Both the position numbers and the translations under genes were made by a program. This document shows, in pieces, positions 24,598 through 33,172 of a stretch of DNA of 64,000 nucleotides. The DNA comes from Rhodococcus sp. ARC_M6 (lineage in GTDB: Bacteria > Actinomycetota > Actinomycetes > Mycobacteriales > Mycobacteriaceae), in the NCBI RefSeq assembly GCF_022810305.1, contig NZ_JALGQH010000030.1, positions 1 through 64,000 of the forward strand. The letters are read 5' to 3'. The stretch's first letter is position 1. Each line of letters opens with the position of its first letter. The notes under the pieces are model-generated. The model saw only the letters and a program-made list of their open reading frames with translations, made no database searches and was not told the DNA's origin.

Positions 24598-25313
24598 CGG
24601 GGCACCGCCGAATCTTCGATGTCTTCGCCGATTTCGGCGAGCGCCGTGTCCAGATCCCTCACGTCGTCGGTATCCCACGGAATTTCCCAGCCGGACACCG
24701 CGAACAGTGCGGCCAGGATGCCCGCGGTGAACCCCCAGACGAGCATGCCGTCGGCCAGGAACGCCGGGCCTTGATATCCGGCCTGATGGCGAACCTGGAA
24801 GCGGTTGTCAGGATCGAGGAGCGTGCGCAGGGGCACCCGCGCCACTCGGCCGACCTCACCGGAGTCCTGAATGCCCACGGGCATCGGGTTCTCCCAGTAG
24901 GCGATCACCGGAGTCACATCGAATCCGGACGGGGGAATGAAGATTTCGGGCAACACCGTCAGCGGGAGAACTCCACTCGGGTCGACGCCGGTTTCTTCCT
25001 GCGCCTCACGCAGGGCAGTGCCGACGGGACCGTCGTCACCCGGATCAGCGGCGCCGCCGGGAAACGCGACCTGGCCACTGTGCTGACGCATCGTCGACGC
25101 ACGTTGAGTGAGCAGTACGTCCGCGCCCTCGGGCAGCCCACCGAGGCACAGCGGATCAGCGTCGCGAGGTCCACCGAAGAGAACCAGGACCGCAGCGGGA
25201 CGCGTGTGCGCGCCTCGGGGCGCATGCCGGTTCAGAACAGGATTGAGACGGTGTGGATCGGTGGGTTCGGTGCTGGAAACTGCACGCAACCATTCGGGCA
25301 CCTGTGCGTTCAT
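24594..25313 (-). CDS. Nudix hydrolase, CoA pyrophosphatase type (Rv3672c-like)
   Basis: A 239-aa Nudix enzyme. The Nudix box reads GGAADPGDDGPVGTALREAQEETGV across its length, with the REAxEE metal-binding core intact. Upstream, LLTQRASTMRQHSGQVAFPGG matches the CoA-pyrophosphatase subfamily, which splits CoA and related nucleotides into 3',5'-ADP and phosphopantetheine. Cytoplasmic. Both its start and its stop overlap neighbours by four bases, so it is coupled to the thioredoxin-like gene and to marP. Confidence 0.92.
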   Translation of the reverse strand: MNAQVPEWLRAVSSTEPTDPHRLNPVLNRHAPRGAHTRPAAVLVLFGGPRDADPLCLGGLPEGADVLLTQRASTMRQHSGQVAFPGGAADPGDDGPVGTALREAQEETGVDPSGVLPLTVLPEIFIPPSGFDVTPVIAYWENPMPVGIQDSGEVGRVARVPLRTLLDPDNRFQVRHQAGYQGPAFLADGMLVWGFTAGILAALFAVSGWEIPWDTDDVRDLDTALAEIGEDIEDSAVPR

Positions 25314-25963
25314 ACGACAACTCCCAAATACTGCGCCGTTGCGGCAGCGATCTCATCCGCACTGCGGAACGGTTGGGGCAACACCTTTGCGACGGTTCCG
25401 TCGGGGCGGATAAGTACCGAGACCGGCAGAACGGGGGGCGCACCGAGTGCGATCCGCACCTTCCCGTCGCCGTCCTGAACACCCGGCAGTCGAACGGAGT
25501 AGTCGATGAGTCGTGTCAATGCGTTCTCCTGATTCGGATCGGAATGCACCGTCAACACATTGACACTCTGCCCGGCACGATCCGCAAATTCCTGGAGGTG
25601 AGGCAGTTCTTCTGCGCATGGCGCGCACCAATACGCCCAGAGGTTCACGAGCGTGGGTTTGCCGGCCACTGCGGCTGCGAGATCTACAGAACTGCCGTCG
25701 GCGATGCAGTCGAGGGTGATTCCGGTCAACGCCGCTCCAGTCGGAGCGGGGGAAACCGGTGTCGGGCAAGCCGCCAATCCGGCCTGCTCTCGAAGTTGGC
25801 CGAGCGATTCCGAGGACGGAGTGAACGTGGGCGGACGGTAAGCCGAAGTCGACGAGCCGCCGGACACGTTCGGGGCGTCATCTCCCCCGCGTGGCCAGAT
25901 CGCGACGACGAGCGCGGCGACCAGGGCAAGCGCAACGAGGGACCACCGAGCAGCACTGGACAT
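25310..25963 (-). CDS. TlpA/ResA-type thioredoxin-like protein (Rv3673c-like)
   Basis: A 217-aa protein with an N-terminal membrane anchor (WSLVALALVAALVVAIWP) and a periplasmic thioredoxin fold. The active site is WCAPC in LWAYWCAPCAEELPHL. The cis-Pro side reads LPVSVLIRPDGTV. It is expected to reduce or exchange disulfides outside the membrane, possibly in cytochrome maturation or in controlling partner proteins such as MarP; the latter is inference. Six bases separate it from nth upstream. Confidence 0.92.
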   Translation of the reverse strand: MSSAARWSLVALALVAALVVAIWPRGGDDAPNVSGGSSTSAYRPPTFTPSSESLGQLREQAGLAACPTPVSPAPTGAALTGITLDCIADGSSVDLAAAVAGKPTLVNLWAYWCAPCAEELPHLQEFADRAGQSVNVLTVHSDPNQENALTRLIDYSVRLPGVQDGDGKVRIALGAPPVLPVSVLIRPDGTVAKVLPQPFRSADEIAAATAQYLGVVV

Positions 25964-25969
25964 CAGCGA

Positions 25970-26755
25970 TCACAACCCGGCCAGAGCGAGCAGGTGCTCA
26001 GTCTCCGGCCCCTTGACCAGAGCGGCAGCTTCCGCTTTGTCTGTCGGCCCGAGCCCGTACGACGGGCAGTCTTTGGCCAGGACGCACACGCCACACGCTG
26101 GTTTCCGGGCGTGGCAGACGCGTCGTCCGTGGAAGATGACGCGATGTGACAGCAGTGTCCATTCCTTACGTTCGATCAGCGCTCCGATGGCATGTTCGAC
26201 TTTGACGGCATCTTCTTCGTCCGTCCACTTCCAACGGCGAACCAGTCGACCGAAATGGGTGTCCACGGTAATTCCCGGGACGTCGAACGCGTTTCCGAGG
26301 ACGACGTTGGCGGTCTTACGTCCGATTCCCGGCAGCGTCACCAGATCTTTGAGCTTGTTCGGCACTTCGCCGTCGTAACGCTCGAGCAGCGCTTGGCCCA
26401 ACCCGATCAACGACGTGGTCTTGTTCCGATAGAAGCCGGTGGACCGGATGTACTCCTCGAGTTCGAGCCGGTCCGCTTCGGCGTAGGCACGAGCATCCGG
26501 GTACCGGGCGAACAACGCCGGCGTCACCATGTTGACGCGAACATCAGTGCACTGTGCCGACAGGATGGTTGCCACTGCCAGCTCGAGGGGCGTCGTGAAA
26601 TCGAGTTCGCAGTACACGTGCGGGAATGCCACCGCGAGCTGCCGGTTCATCCGACGTGCGCGACGTACCAACGCCAGATGGGATTCTTCACCACCAGTGC
26701 CGGTGGACCGCCGTCGCCGAGGTGACTCTGAACGCTCGGTTGGGGTGGTCTGCAC
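25970..26755 (-). CDS. nth: Endonuclease III
   Basis: A 261-aa base-excision repair glycosylase/AP lyase for oxidised pyrimidines. The helix-hairpin-helix is [17 protein letters not shown] with the catalytic Lys, followed by the catalytic Asp in [11 protein letters not shown]. The [4Fe-4S] cluster ligands are the Cys residues in [17 protein letters not shown]. The N-terminal 25 residues are basic and probably disordered. It is first in the four-gene operon that ends with marP, as in Rv3674c-Rv3671c. Confidence 0.96.
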   Translation of the reverse strand: MQTTPTERSESPRRRRSTGTGGEESHLALVRRARRMNRQLAVAFPHVYCELDFTTPLELAVATILSAQCTDVRVNMVTPALFARYPDARAYAEADRLELEEYIRSTGFYRNKTTSLIGLGQALLERYDGEVPNKLKDLVTLPGIGRKTANVVLGNAFDVPGITVDTHFGRLVRRWKWTDEEDAVKVEHAIGALIERKEWTLLSHRVIFHGRRVCHARKPACGVCVLAKDCPSYGLGPTDKAEAAALVKGPETEHLLALAGL

Positions 26756-26835
26756 TCAGACAACTGTACGGATATGTCCCGACACGACATTTTGTCGTGT
26801 CGATTCCGAGATGTTGGCCGTGTTTACTTTCCGGT

Positions 26836-27099
26836 ATGCAAGGACTCGCTGTGATCCTCTTCCCAGTGCTCTTGATGCTCTTCGCCTTGGCGATGGAGAG
26901 GGTCGAACGGCGACTGCGTCGACTCTCGGTTCGGGAAAACGAAGTGGCCGAGTTCCTGGATCAGGCCAGCCAGGACGACGTCGCAGCGCTGGCCAACGAC
27001 GGATTCCCGCACGCATTCGCACGATTCCACCTGCAACGGAAAGGGCGCCGCACCAGCAGTCAACTCGGCAGCGGCCGGGATGATCGCCCCAGCCGCTGA
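26836..27099 (+). CDS. Small membrane protein (Rv3675-like)
   Basis: An 87-aa protein with one N-terminal membrane helix (MQGLAVILFPVLLMLFALAM) followed by a charged, helical region, MERVERRLRRLSVRENEVAEFLDQA. No catalytic motif. It occupies the place of Rv3675, between nth (divergent) and crp. The ATG at 26836 was chosen because the hydrophobic helix begins there; the open frame upstream overlaps nth and looks non-coding. Function unknown. Confidence 0.8.
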   Translation: MQGLAVILFPVLLMLFALAMERVERRLRRLSVRENEVAEFLDQASQDDVAALANDGFPHAFARFHLQRKGRRTSSQLGSGRDDRPSR

Positions 27100-27305
27100 G
27101 CTGATCGAGGGCGATACAAACTAGCCAATTCTTCCGCTGTCAGGATAATTTTCGGCCCTTACGTGGCATCAATCACTCGTCCCGGCCGCCCGGGACGTAG
27201 ACTTCGGTGCCGTACCTGTTGCATTGAGCACGGATTGTGCAGGTACAAAGGTAGATAGTGAAATAAGCGACACCACAAACGAACAAATCCCAACAAGGAG
27301 CGCAC

Positions 27306-27980
27306 GTGGACGACGTCCTGGCAAGAGCCGGCATCTTCCAAGGAGTCGAGCCCTCAGCGGTAGCGGCGCTGACCAAGCAGCTGCAGCCCGTCGACTTCCC
27401 CCGTGGACATGTCATCTTCAACGAGGGTGAACCAGGCGACCGCCTGTACATCATCGTGTCCGGCAAGGTGAAGATCGGTCGACGCTCACCCGACGGCCGC
27501 GAGAACCTGCTGACAATCATGGGCCCGTCCGACATGTTCGGCGAGCTGTCCATCTTCGATCCGGGTCCCCGCACCTCGACAGCCACCACCGTCACCGAGG
27601 TCCGTGCTGTGAGCATGGACCGTGACGCACTCAAGGCGTGGATCCAGCAGCGTCCCGAGATCGCTGAGCAGCTGCTCCGTGTTCTCGCTCGCCGCCTGCG
27701 TCGTACCAACAACTCGCTTGCCGACCTGATCTTCACGGACGTTCCCGGCCGTGTCGCCAAGGCTCTGTTGCAGCTTGCACAGCGCTTCGGCACTCAGGAG
27801 GGCGGCGCGCTGCGCGTCACCCACGACCTCACTCAGGAAGAAATCGCCCAGCTGGTCGGTGCTTCCCGTGAGACGGTCAACAAGGCGCTGGCCGACTTCG
27901 CACACCGCGGATGGCTGCGCCTCGAAGGCAAGAGTGTTCTGATCTCGGATTCCGAGCGTCTCGCACGTCGCGCACGCTAG
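27306..27980 (+). CDS. crp: cAMP receptor protein family regulator (Crp/GlxR)
   Basis: A 224-aa dimeric transcription factor. The cyclic-nucleotide domain (residues about 10-120) has the phosphate-binding cassette [19 protein letters not shown], with the Arg and Thr that contact cAMP. The C-terminal winged helix carries [20 protein letters not shown], whose recognition helix reads TGTGA-type sites. GTG start at 27306 after AAGGAG. The perfect TGTGA-N6-TCACA site before acs is a probable target. Upstream at about 27260-27275, AGTGA-AATAAG-CGACA is a weak resemblance to its own site. Equivalent to Rv3676. Confidence 0.97.
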   Translation: MDDVLARAGIFQGVEPSAVAALTKQLQPVDFPRGHVIFNEGEPGDRLYIIVSGKVKIGRRSPDGRENLLTIMGPSDMFGELSIFDPGPRTSTATTVTEVRAVSMDRDALKAWIQQRPEIAEQLLRVLARRLRRTNNSLADLIFTDVPGRVAKALLQLAQRFGTQEGGALRVTHDLTQEEIAQLVGASRETVNKALADFAHRGWLRLEGKSVLISDSERLARRAR

Positions 27981-27984
27981 GTTT

Positions 27985-28031
27985 TTCCAGCTCGACCTTT
28001 CGGCCGCTCCCACTTCTTGTGGGGGCGGCCG
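27985..28031 (+). terminator. crp terminator, copy 1 of a duplicated element
   Basis: TTCGGCCGCTCCCAC (27997-28011) pairs with GTGGGGGCGGCCGAA (28017-28031) with one G-T pair. The 44-base block 27985-28028 recurs at 29087-29130 with 39 of 44 identical bases. It closes crp, and the duplicate lies after the next gene. Confidence 0.85.
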
Positions 28032-28172
28032 AAGTCGTTTCGACGTGCGTTTCGGTGTGTTATCACGAACCCTGTCGGCGCTCGCAAAAGAATTCTTCTC
28101 CGGAAGGCGACAACCGGCAGCACCTCGGTGCATTGCACACAAACCCGACTCCTTGACGAAGGATCCGTGAAA

Positions 28173-28197
28173 TGGTTGCTGTGTTCAACAGCAACCA
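28173..28197. promoter_or_regulatory. Palindrome TGGTTGCTGT-N5-ACAGCAACCA
   Basis: Perfect 10-base arms around GTTCA, 70 bases before the GTG of the alpha/beta hydrolase gene. The size and position suit an operator for a dimeric repressor. No regulator gene lies next to it; the LysR gene at 30691 is the nearest candidate. Confidence 0.5.
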
Positions 28198-28266
28198 GCC
28201 AAATCGTCAAGGTAGTGGTTCAGAAAGACACCCGACAACTACCGACCCGAACAACAGGAGGAAGCG

Positions 28267-29001
28267 GTGTCCAAGCCGTATACGTTCGTACTGGTCCACG
28301 GAGCTTGGCATACCGGCGAGCACTGGGAACCTGTTGCCAAGAATCTCCTCGCTGCCGGTCATCTCGTGTACACCCCGACCGTCGCGGGCTTCGGCGAAGC
28401 GAACCCCGAGGTTTCGCATGCGGATGGCGTCGACTCGATTGTTCAGTACATCAACGATCGAGACATCGACGACTTTGTCCTGGTCGGACACAGCTTCGGT
28501 GGCACCATCATTTCCAAAGTTGCGGAGGCAGTTCCCAACCGAATTCGCCGTCTCGTGTACTGGAATGCATTTGTCCTCGAAAGTGGCAGTAGCATCAACG
28601 ATGAATCCCCGGCGCACTATCGTGAGATGGTCCAGGCCGGAACCACGAACGGCATGTTCTCACTCCCCTGGAACGTGTGGCGAGAAGCATTCTTGAACGA
28701 CGCTGATCACGACACAGCCTTGCGCGCGTATGAAACGTTGTGCCCGACACCGGTAACCATGCTGGAAGACAAACTCGACCTGACGAAGTTCTACGATCTC
28801 ATCGCCACTGGACAGTTGAAAGCCTCATACCTGAACTGCACCGATGACACCGCGATGCCTCACGGCGAACTCGCTTGGCACCCAAGGTTTTCAAGTCGCC
28901 TCGGCCTCTGCAGGATCGTACAGATGCCCGGAAGCCACGAAGTCATCTTCACCAACCCAGACGCCCTTGCAATCAAAATAGTCGAGGCTGGACGCGACTG
29001 A
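28267..29001 (+). CDS. Alpha/beta hydrolase (esterase-type)
   Basis: A 244-aa hydrolase related to plant methylesterase/salicylate-binding-like enzymes. The N-terminus has FVLVHGAWHTGEHW, the nucleophile elbow is VLVGHSFGG with Ser, and the catalytic His is in MPGSHEVIFTNP. The acid is probably the Asp in NCTDDTAMP. AGGAGG precedes the GTG start at 28267. It is the first gene of the island inserted after crp and is flanked by two copies of one terminator. It may cleave an ester or amide of an aromatic acid that feeds the 3-hydroxyanthranilate genes; that link is inference from proximity. Confidence 0.85.
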   Translation: MSKPYTFVLVHGAWHTGEHWEPVAKNLLAAGHLVYTPTVAGFGEANPEVSHADGVDSIVQYINDRDIDDFVLVGHSFGGTIISKVAEAVPNRIRRLVYWNAFVLESGSSINDESPAHYREMVQAGTTNGMFSLPWNVWREAFLNDADHDTALRAYETLCPTPVTMLEDKLDLTKFYDLIATGQLKASYLNCTDDTAMPHGELAWHPRFSSRLGLCRIVQMPGSHEVIFTNPDALAIKIVEAGRD

Positions 29002-29086
29002 AAACCACCTGTCCTCGCGGATCCGACGCTTCCTACTTCGGGAGGAAGGTAGCGGCGAATCCTGTTGGTACGAGCGAAAAAATTTC

Positions 29087-29130
29087 CCAGCTCGAACTTT
29101 CGGCCGCTCCCATATCTTGCGGGAGCGGCC
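29087..29130 (+). terminator. Terminator of the alpha/beta hydrolase gene, copy 2 of the duplicated element
   Basis: GGCCGCTCCC (29102-29111) pairs perfectly with GGGAGCGGCC (29121-29130). The block matches 27985-28028 at 39 of 44 bases, including the non-paired lead CCAGCTCGA. One difference (A for G in the right arm) turns a G-T pair into A-T. Confidence 0.8.
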
Positions 29131-29173
29131 TGATTCATTTCCAGCTCAGGTTGTACCAATCCGAGGAGAAATC

Positions 29174-29263
29174 GTGGTGTCGCGCGCATTGGCTGACGAG
29201 GCCGTGTATTCCAGATTGGCGGAGCGCCTCGAACATCGACTGTTGGATGCTCTTTCGCAATAG
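29174..29263 (+). CDS. Possible 29-aa peptide
   Basis: GTG at 29174 with GAGGAG five bases before it and TAG at 29261-29263. It encodes MVSRALADEAVYSRLAERLE followed by nine residues, an amphipathic helix. It lies 92 bases before the carboxylesterase gene. It could be a leader peptide, a gene fragment or chance. Confidence 0.25.
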   Translation: MVSRALADEAVYSRLAERLEHRLLDALSQ

Positions 29264-29355
29264 TGCATATCGTCCGACCATAAAGGTATTTGTGTCGCTG
29301 TCATGTGGTGGCATGCTGACATCAGACAAGACGCAGATACAACGCTAGGGGATGC

Positions 29356-30639
29356 ATGTCCGTGGTAATCGCCGGCGCGACTTCGGGACAGTTCCGTGGA
29401 GTCCGACGCGAAAGTTCGTTGTACTTCGGCGGAATTCCATATGCACGCGCCGCCAGATTCCAGCGACCCGAACCGGTCGAACCGCAGATCGGAATTTTTG
29501 ATGCCACCGCACCGGGAACAGTATTTCCGCAACCTCCCTCACGACTCGAACGTGTCATGGGGCCACCTGTTCCCGAACCAGAGCAGAGCGAGGACAGCTT
29601 CACGGTCACAGTCACCACGCCGTCGTTGACCGGGCGACGACCTGTGATGGTGTGGCTGCACGGAGGTGGATACTCAAGCGGCGGTGGCGCCCTTCCCTGG
29701 TATGACGGCGACGCCTTGTCAACGGAAGGCGACGTCGTAGTGGTCTCGGTCAACTACCGAGTCGGGGTTCTCGGATATCTCCTCCTCGACGGAGTCAGCG
29801 AAGGCAATCTCGGAGTCCACGATCAGATCGCCGCGATCGAATGGGTACGGACCAACATCGATACTTTCGGCGGCGACCCTGATTCGATCACCCTGTTCGG
29901 CCAGTCTGCTGGTGCACATTCGATAGTGAACCTGTTGAGCAGCAATGCCTCCCGCGCCGGAATCCGCAGAGTCGTATTGCACAGCAGTCCACGTCTGGAC
30001 TTCAACTTTTCACACTCGGCAGCAGTCGAGAACGGCAAAGTTTTTGCGCGGATACTCGGCGGCGATCCGAACACCGCTCCCCTCGCCGATATGCTGGAGG
30101 CATTTCGTGGAACAGCGATCGAGTTCGGACAGCGATCCGGCAATGTGGTTCAACCACCGTTCGCTCCTGTCTCCGGAGTAGCGCCGCTCCCCGAGGAATC
30201 AGGCACCTTCACCGATGCCCCGGACGCCATCATCGGCTACACACACGACGAAGGATCGGCGTTTCTGCGCGTGGCACTCGACCCGTCGCGGGACAAAGAG
30301 GAAGCGTTGACGCAGAACATGTTTGCCGATACCGCTGTGGAATTGGCCGATATGTTTGCGGCTGCCGGAGCCTCGGTGTACACGTATCGTTTCGATTGGA
30401 CTCCCGAGGAGAACGCTTTCGGCGCCCCACACTGCATCGATCTCCCGTTCGTCTTGGGATCCCAAAAGGCTTGGCAGGGTTCACCAATGCTAGGCAACGC
30501 CGAGTGGTCGACTGTCGACGAGCTGGGTCGCCGGATTCGACAGCTCTGGATTTCGTTTGTACATAACGGAAGTCCGGACGGCGGAAAATCATGGATGACG
30601 TACACACCGGAGAATCCGATCGGAATCACCTTCGCCTGA
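29356..30639 (+). CDS. Type B carboxylesterase
   Basis: A 427-aa serine esterase of the carboxylesterase/cholinesterase family. The N-terminal block FRGVRRESSLYFGGIPYA, the oxyanion loop VMVWLHGGGYSSGGG, the nucleophile ITLFGQSAGAHS and a His in FGAPHCIDLPFV are all visible. It is shorter than many bacterial members (about 500 aa) through loss of C-terminal loops. It has no signal peptide, so it is probably cytoplasmic. AGGGG lies before the ATG at 29356. It is followed after 51 bases by the LysR gene in the same direction. Likely role: releasing an acid for the catabolic island, by inference. Confidence 0.88.
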   Translation: MSVVIAGATSGQFRGVRRESSLYFGGIPYARAARFQRPEPVEPQIGIFDATAPGTVFPQPPSRLERVMGPPVPEPEQSEDSFTVTVTTPSLTGRRPVMVWLHGGGYSSGGGALPWYDGDALSTEGDVVVVSVNYRVGVLGYLLLDGVSEGNLGVHDQIAAIEWVRTNIDTFGGDPDSITLFGQSAGAHSIVNLLSSNASRAGIRRVVLHSSPRLDFNFSHSAAVENGKVFARILGGDPNTAPLADMLEAFRGTAIEFGQRSGNVVQPPFAPVSGVAPLPEESGTFTDAPDAIIGYTHDEGSAFLRVALDPSRDKEEALTQNMFADTAVELADMFAAAGASVYTYRFDWTPEENAFGAPHCIDLPFVLGSQKAWQGSPMLGNAEWSTVDELGRRIRQLWISFVHNGSPDGGKSWMTYTPENPIGITFA

Positions 30640-30664
30640 GCAACTTCGAGCATCTGTCCGTCAG

Positions 30665-30688
30665 CGGCAATCCCAGCTAGGATTGCCG
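30665..30688. promoter_or_regulatory. Palindrome CGGCAATCC-N6-GGATTGCCG before the LysR gene
   Basis: Perfect 9-base arms ending two bases before the LysR start codon. It may be an autoregulatory operator, or a hairpin that ends the esterase transcript or hides the LysR translation start. Confidence 0.5.
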
Positions 30689-30690
30689 AC

Positions 30691-31617
30691 ATGGACATGC
30701 CCAAGCTCCTCGACGGGCGACTCAAACTCCGCCACCTCTTGCTGGTCGACGCCTTGAGTCGTCAGGGCAGCGTGGTCGGTGCCGCCGCTGCACTTCACAT
30801 CACGCAGCCTGTGGCAACTCGCAGCCTGCACGACATCGAGTCGATTCTCGGCGTCTCACTCTTCGATCGCGGGCCACGCGGCATCACTCCGACGATTTTC
30901 GGCGAGGCCTTCACGGCTCACGCTCGCGCTGTCATCGCGCAGCTCACCGAAGCCGGCCGACACGTGGTGGAACTTGCCGACGCAAACCGTGGAACCGTCA
31001 TCGTAGGAACGCACCTGGCAGGATCAAATGTGTTGCTGCCCGGCGCTATTGCACGACTGAAGGTCCATCATCCACTACTCACAGTGATCGTCCGAGAAAG
31101 TACCCCCGAACAACTGCTCACCGATCTCGAGGCCGGCCGAATCGACCTGATTGTCGGCCGGCTCACCTCACCGACCGACGGCACCGCAGTAAGGCGTAAT
31201 CTCTACGCTGAATCAGTCGAACTTGTTACCCGCGTTGATCATCCACTGACCGCGCGCGAAGACATACAGCTCGAAGATCTTCGCAACTTTCCCTGGATCT
31301 TGCCCGGCGTCGAAACTGTCCTCCGCCGCGAACTGGAAGAGTTCTTCGTCCGCAACGGCCTTCCGATGCCCGAGAACCGCGTCGAGGCAACATCATTCCT
31401 CACAGTTCGACAACTGCTGATCGAGACCGACATGATTGCCGTACTTCCGAGCCTGATTCCCCGCGACGACGCTCGTCTGACCACGCTTCCGATCACTCTC
31501 GATCCGATCGGTCACAGTGTAGGTATCACGACTTCTGCCACTAGGACATCGAGTCCGTCCGCAGAAGCGCTGATCGCCACGTTGCGCGCCTTCGCCACAG
31601 AACTCATGCATCCATGA
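30691..31617 (+). CDS. LysR-type transcriptional regulator
   Basis: A 308-aa activator/repressor. The winged helix-turn-helix (residues about 10-70) reads LLLVDALSRQGSVVGAAAAL and ITQPVATRSLHDIESILGV. The effector domain starts near residue 95 (GTVIVGTH) and shows the usual two-lobe pattern. The opening LKLRHLLLVDAL resembles the GbpR/PcaQ-type subgroup, which controls aromatic or sugar catabolism. It converges on the MHS transporter and the 3-hydroxyanthranilate operon and is their most likely local regulator. The shared element at 33123-33172 and 37461-37510 is a candidate binding site. Confidence 0.9.
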   Translation: MDMPKLLDGRLKLRHLLLVDALSRQGSVVGAAAALHITQPVATRSLHDIESILGVSLFDRGPRGITPTIFGEAFTAHARAVIAQLTEAGRHVVELADANRGTVIVGTHLAGSNVLLPGAIARLKVHHPLLTVIVRESTPEQLLTDLEAGRIDLIVGRLTSPTDGTAVRRNLYAESVELVTRVDHPLTAREDIQLEDLRNFPWILPGVETVLRRELEEFFVRNGLPMPENRVEATSFLTVRQLLIETDMIAVLPSLIPRDDARLTTLPITLDPIGHSVGITTSATRTSSPSAEALIATLRAFATELMHP

Positions 31618-31649
31618 AAGGCCCGCTCCCATCCCAGGGAGCGGGCCTT
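31618..31649. terminator. Bidirectional terminator between LysR and MHS transporter genes
   Basis: AAGGCCCGCTCCC (31618-31630) pairs perfectly with GGGAGCGGGCCTT (31637-31649) across ATCCCA. The two genes converge on it. Confidence 0.88.
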
Positions 31650-31664
31650 CGATCATGAAATCTC

Positions 31665-33011
31665 TCAAGCGTTTTCGGACACACGAACCTCATCGTGCTG
31701 CAACCCACGCGATGAATCCGGCACCACCCGGAACAGTGCGATCGCGCCGGCCAGACTGATCGAACACATTGCGACCAGATACCAGGTCACTCCGACCGAG
31801 GAACCCGTGGCGTCGAGCAGTGCCGTCGCGATCATCGGAGCCAATCCGCCGCCCAGAATCGCACCACTCTGCAGGATCAACGACGAGCCGGAGTAACGCA
31901 CCTTCGCCGGGAAGGTATCCGCGATGATGGCACCCTGGACGCAGTGCGTCACCGGGATGATCAAACCCATCCCGATAAAGGCGACGACGGCGACAACTTT
32001 GTTCTCGGTGTTCAGAAGCGGGAAGAAAACAATGCACCACAACAGGATTGCGGCTGATCCGCCGATGAACATGTGCCGACGCCCGTACTTGTCTGCCACC
32101 TTGGTCCAGATCGGAATCGAAATGAACCACACGACTGCCGCGGCAGTGACACTGAGAACCAGGAACTGCTTGTCGTATCCCAGATGTTGGGTGCCGTACG
32201 CAAGGGTGAACACCATGAAGGCATACGCCACTGCCGAGTTCGCAACGCAGGCAGCCAATGTGAGCGAGAGACGAGGGAAACCGACCTTGAGCGCCTCACG
32301 TAGCGGGAAGCGTACAATTTCGTTCTTTTCCATGATTCCCGCGAACGACGGTGATTCGGTAACTCGTAGGCGGATCACCAGTCCGATCGCAACCAGAACG
32401 AAGCTGAGCAGGAACGGAATACGCCATCCCCACGAAGCGAAGGCCGAGTCCGACATCATTGCGCTGATGCTGAGGAAAAGTCCGTTGGCGAGAACAAGTC
32501 CGGCTGGTGTACCCATTTGAGGGAAGCCTGCATACAGGTTCTTCTGACCGGCCGGCGCATGTTCCATCGACATCAGTGTCGCCCCGGCACCTTCGCCGCC
32601 CAGTCCGATGCCCTGAATGACTCGCATCAGAACCAATAGCACGGGGGCCCAGAACCCGATGGAATCGTAGTTCGGGATCAGGCCGATCAAAGTGGAGCCG
32701 ACCCCCATCATCACCAGTGAGACGACGAGTGTCGCCTTACGGCCGATGCGGTCACCGAAGTGTCCGAACACCAGGCCACCCACCGGTCGGGCAATGAAGC
32801 CGACGGCAAACGTGCTGAACGCAGCCAAAGTGCCGGCGGTGGGACTCAAGCTCGGGAAGAACTGCTTGTTGAAGATCAGCGCTGCGGCTGTTCCGTAGAG
32901 AAAGAAGTCGTACCATTCAAGAGTTGTGCCGGCGAGGGTTGCCATGGCAACTCTGCTGCGGGCAGCTTTCTCCGGCAACGGCTTTCCGTCACTGGTTACG
33001 CTTTGGGTCAT
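31665..33011 (-). CDS. MHS-family MFS transporter of the aromatic-acid island
   Basis: A 448-aa proton symporter with 12 predicted helices. The signatures are TLEWYDFFLYGTAAALIF in helix 1, GHFGDRIGRKATL, RVIQGIGLGGEGAGATLM, WGWRIPFLLS and DKYGRRHMF. It differs clearly from the other MHS protein at 19075-20475. It lies downstream of the five catabolic genes on the same strand, but the 142-base gap carries its own copy of the shared promoter element, so it can probably be expressed separately. It is likely to import the pathway substrate, for example an anthranilate-type acid. Confidence 0.9.
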   Translation of the reverse strand: MTQSVTSDGKPLPEKAARSRVAMATLAGTTLEWYDFFLYGTAAALIFNKQFFPSLSPTAGTLAAFSTFAVGFIARPVGGLVFGHFGDRIGRKATLVVSLVMMGVGSTLIGLIPNYDSIGFWAPVLLVLMRVIQGIGLGGEGAGATLMSMEHAPAGQKNLYAGFPQMGTPAGLVLANGLFLSISAMMSDSAFASWGWRIPFLLSFVLVAIGLVIRLRVTESPSFAGIMEKNEIVRFPLREALKVGFPRLSLTLAACVANSAVAYAFMVFTLAYGTQHLGYDKQFLVLSVTAAAVVWFISIPIWTKVADKYGRRHMFIGGSAAILLWCIVFFPLLNTENKVVAVVAFIGMGLIIPVTHCVQGAIIADTFPAKVRYSGSSLILQSGAILGGGLAPMIATALLDATGSSVGVTWYLVAMCSISLAGAIALFRVVPDSSRGLQHDEVRVSENA

Positions 33012-33122
33012 CGCGGATACCTATCGATTGGATGGGCGGCAGGCGGATGGTGGAATCTTCTGTCGCCGACCGTGGTTCACGAGCGTCGTCGATCGTTGTT
33101 GTTGAATTGTGCGCGCCCGAGA

Positions 33123-33172
33123 CATGACTCACAAATGCCAAATCTCTCGTTAGCTATACCGAAACAGGCATA
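33123..33172 (-). promoter_or_regulatory. Shared catabolic promoter element, copy A (MHS transporter)
   Basis: Read on the minus strand it contains TATGCC-TGTTTC-GGTATA followed by GCATTTGT and CATG. It aligns without gaps to 37461-37510 with 36 of 50 identical bases. It overlaps the last codons of the decarboxylase gene and ends 112 bases before the transporter ATG. The dyad is a likely regulator binding site. Confidence 0.6.

Noticed and set aside
27260-27275. CRP autoregulatory site before crp
   Set aside because: AGTGA-AATAAG-CGACA matches only 7 of 10 consensus positions; mentioned under crp but not listed as a site.
29135-29329. 64-codon minus-strand frame in the gap before the carboxylesterase
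   Set aside because: No ribosome binding site, no motif, and no neighbour on that strand; the plus-strand 29-aa frame has the better signal and even that is uncertain.
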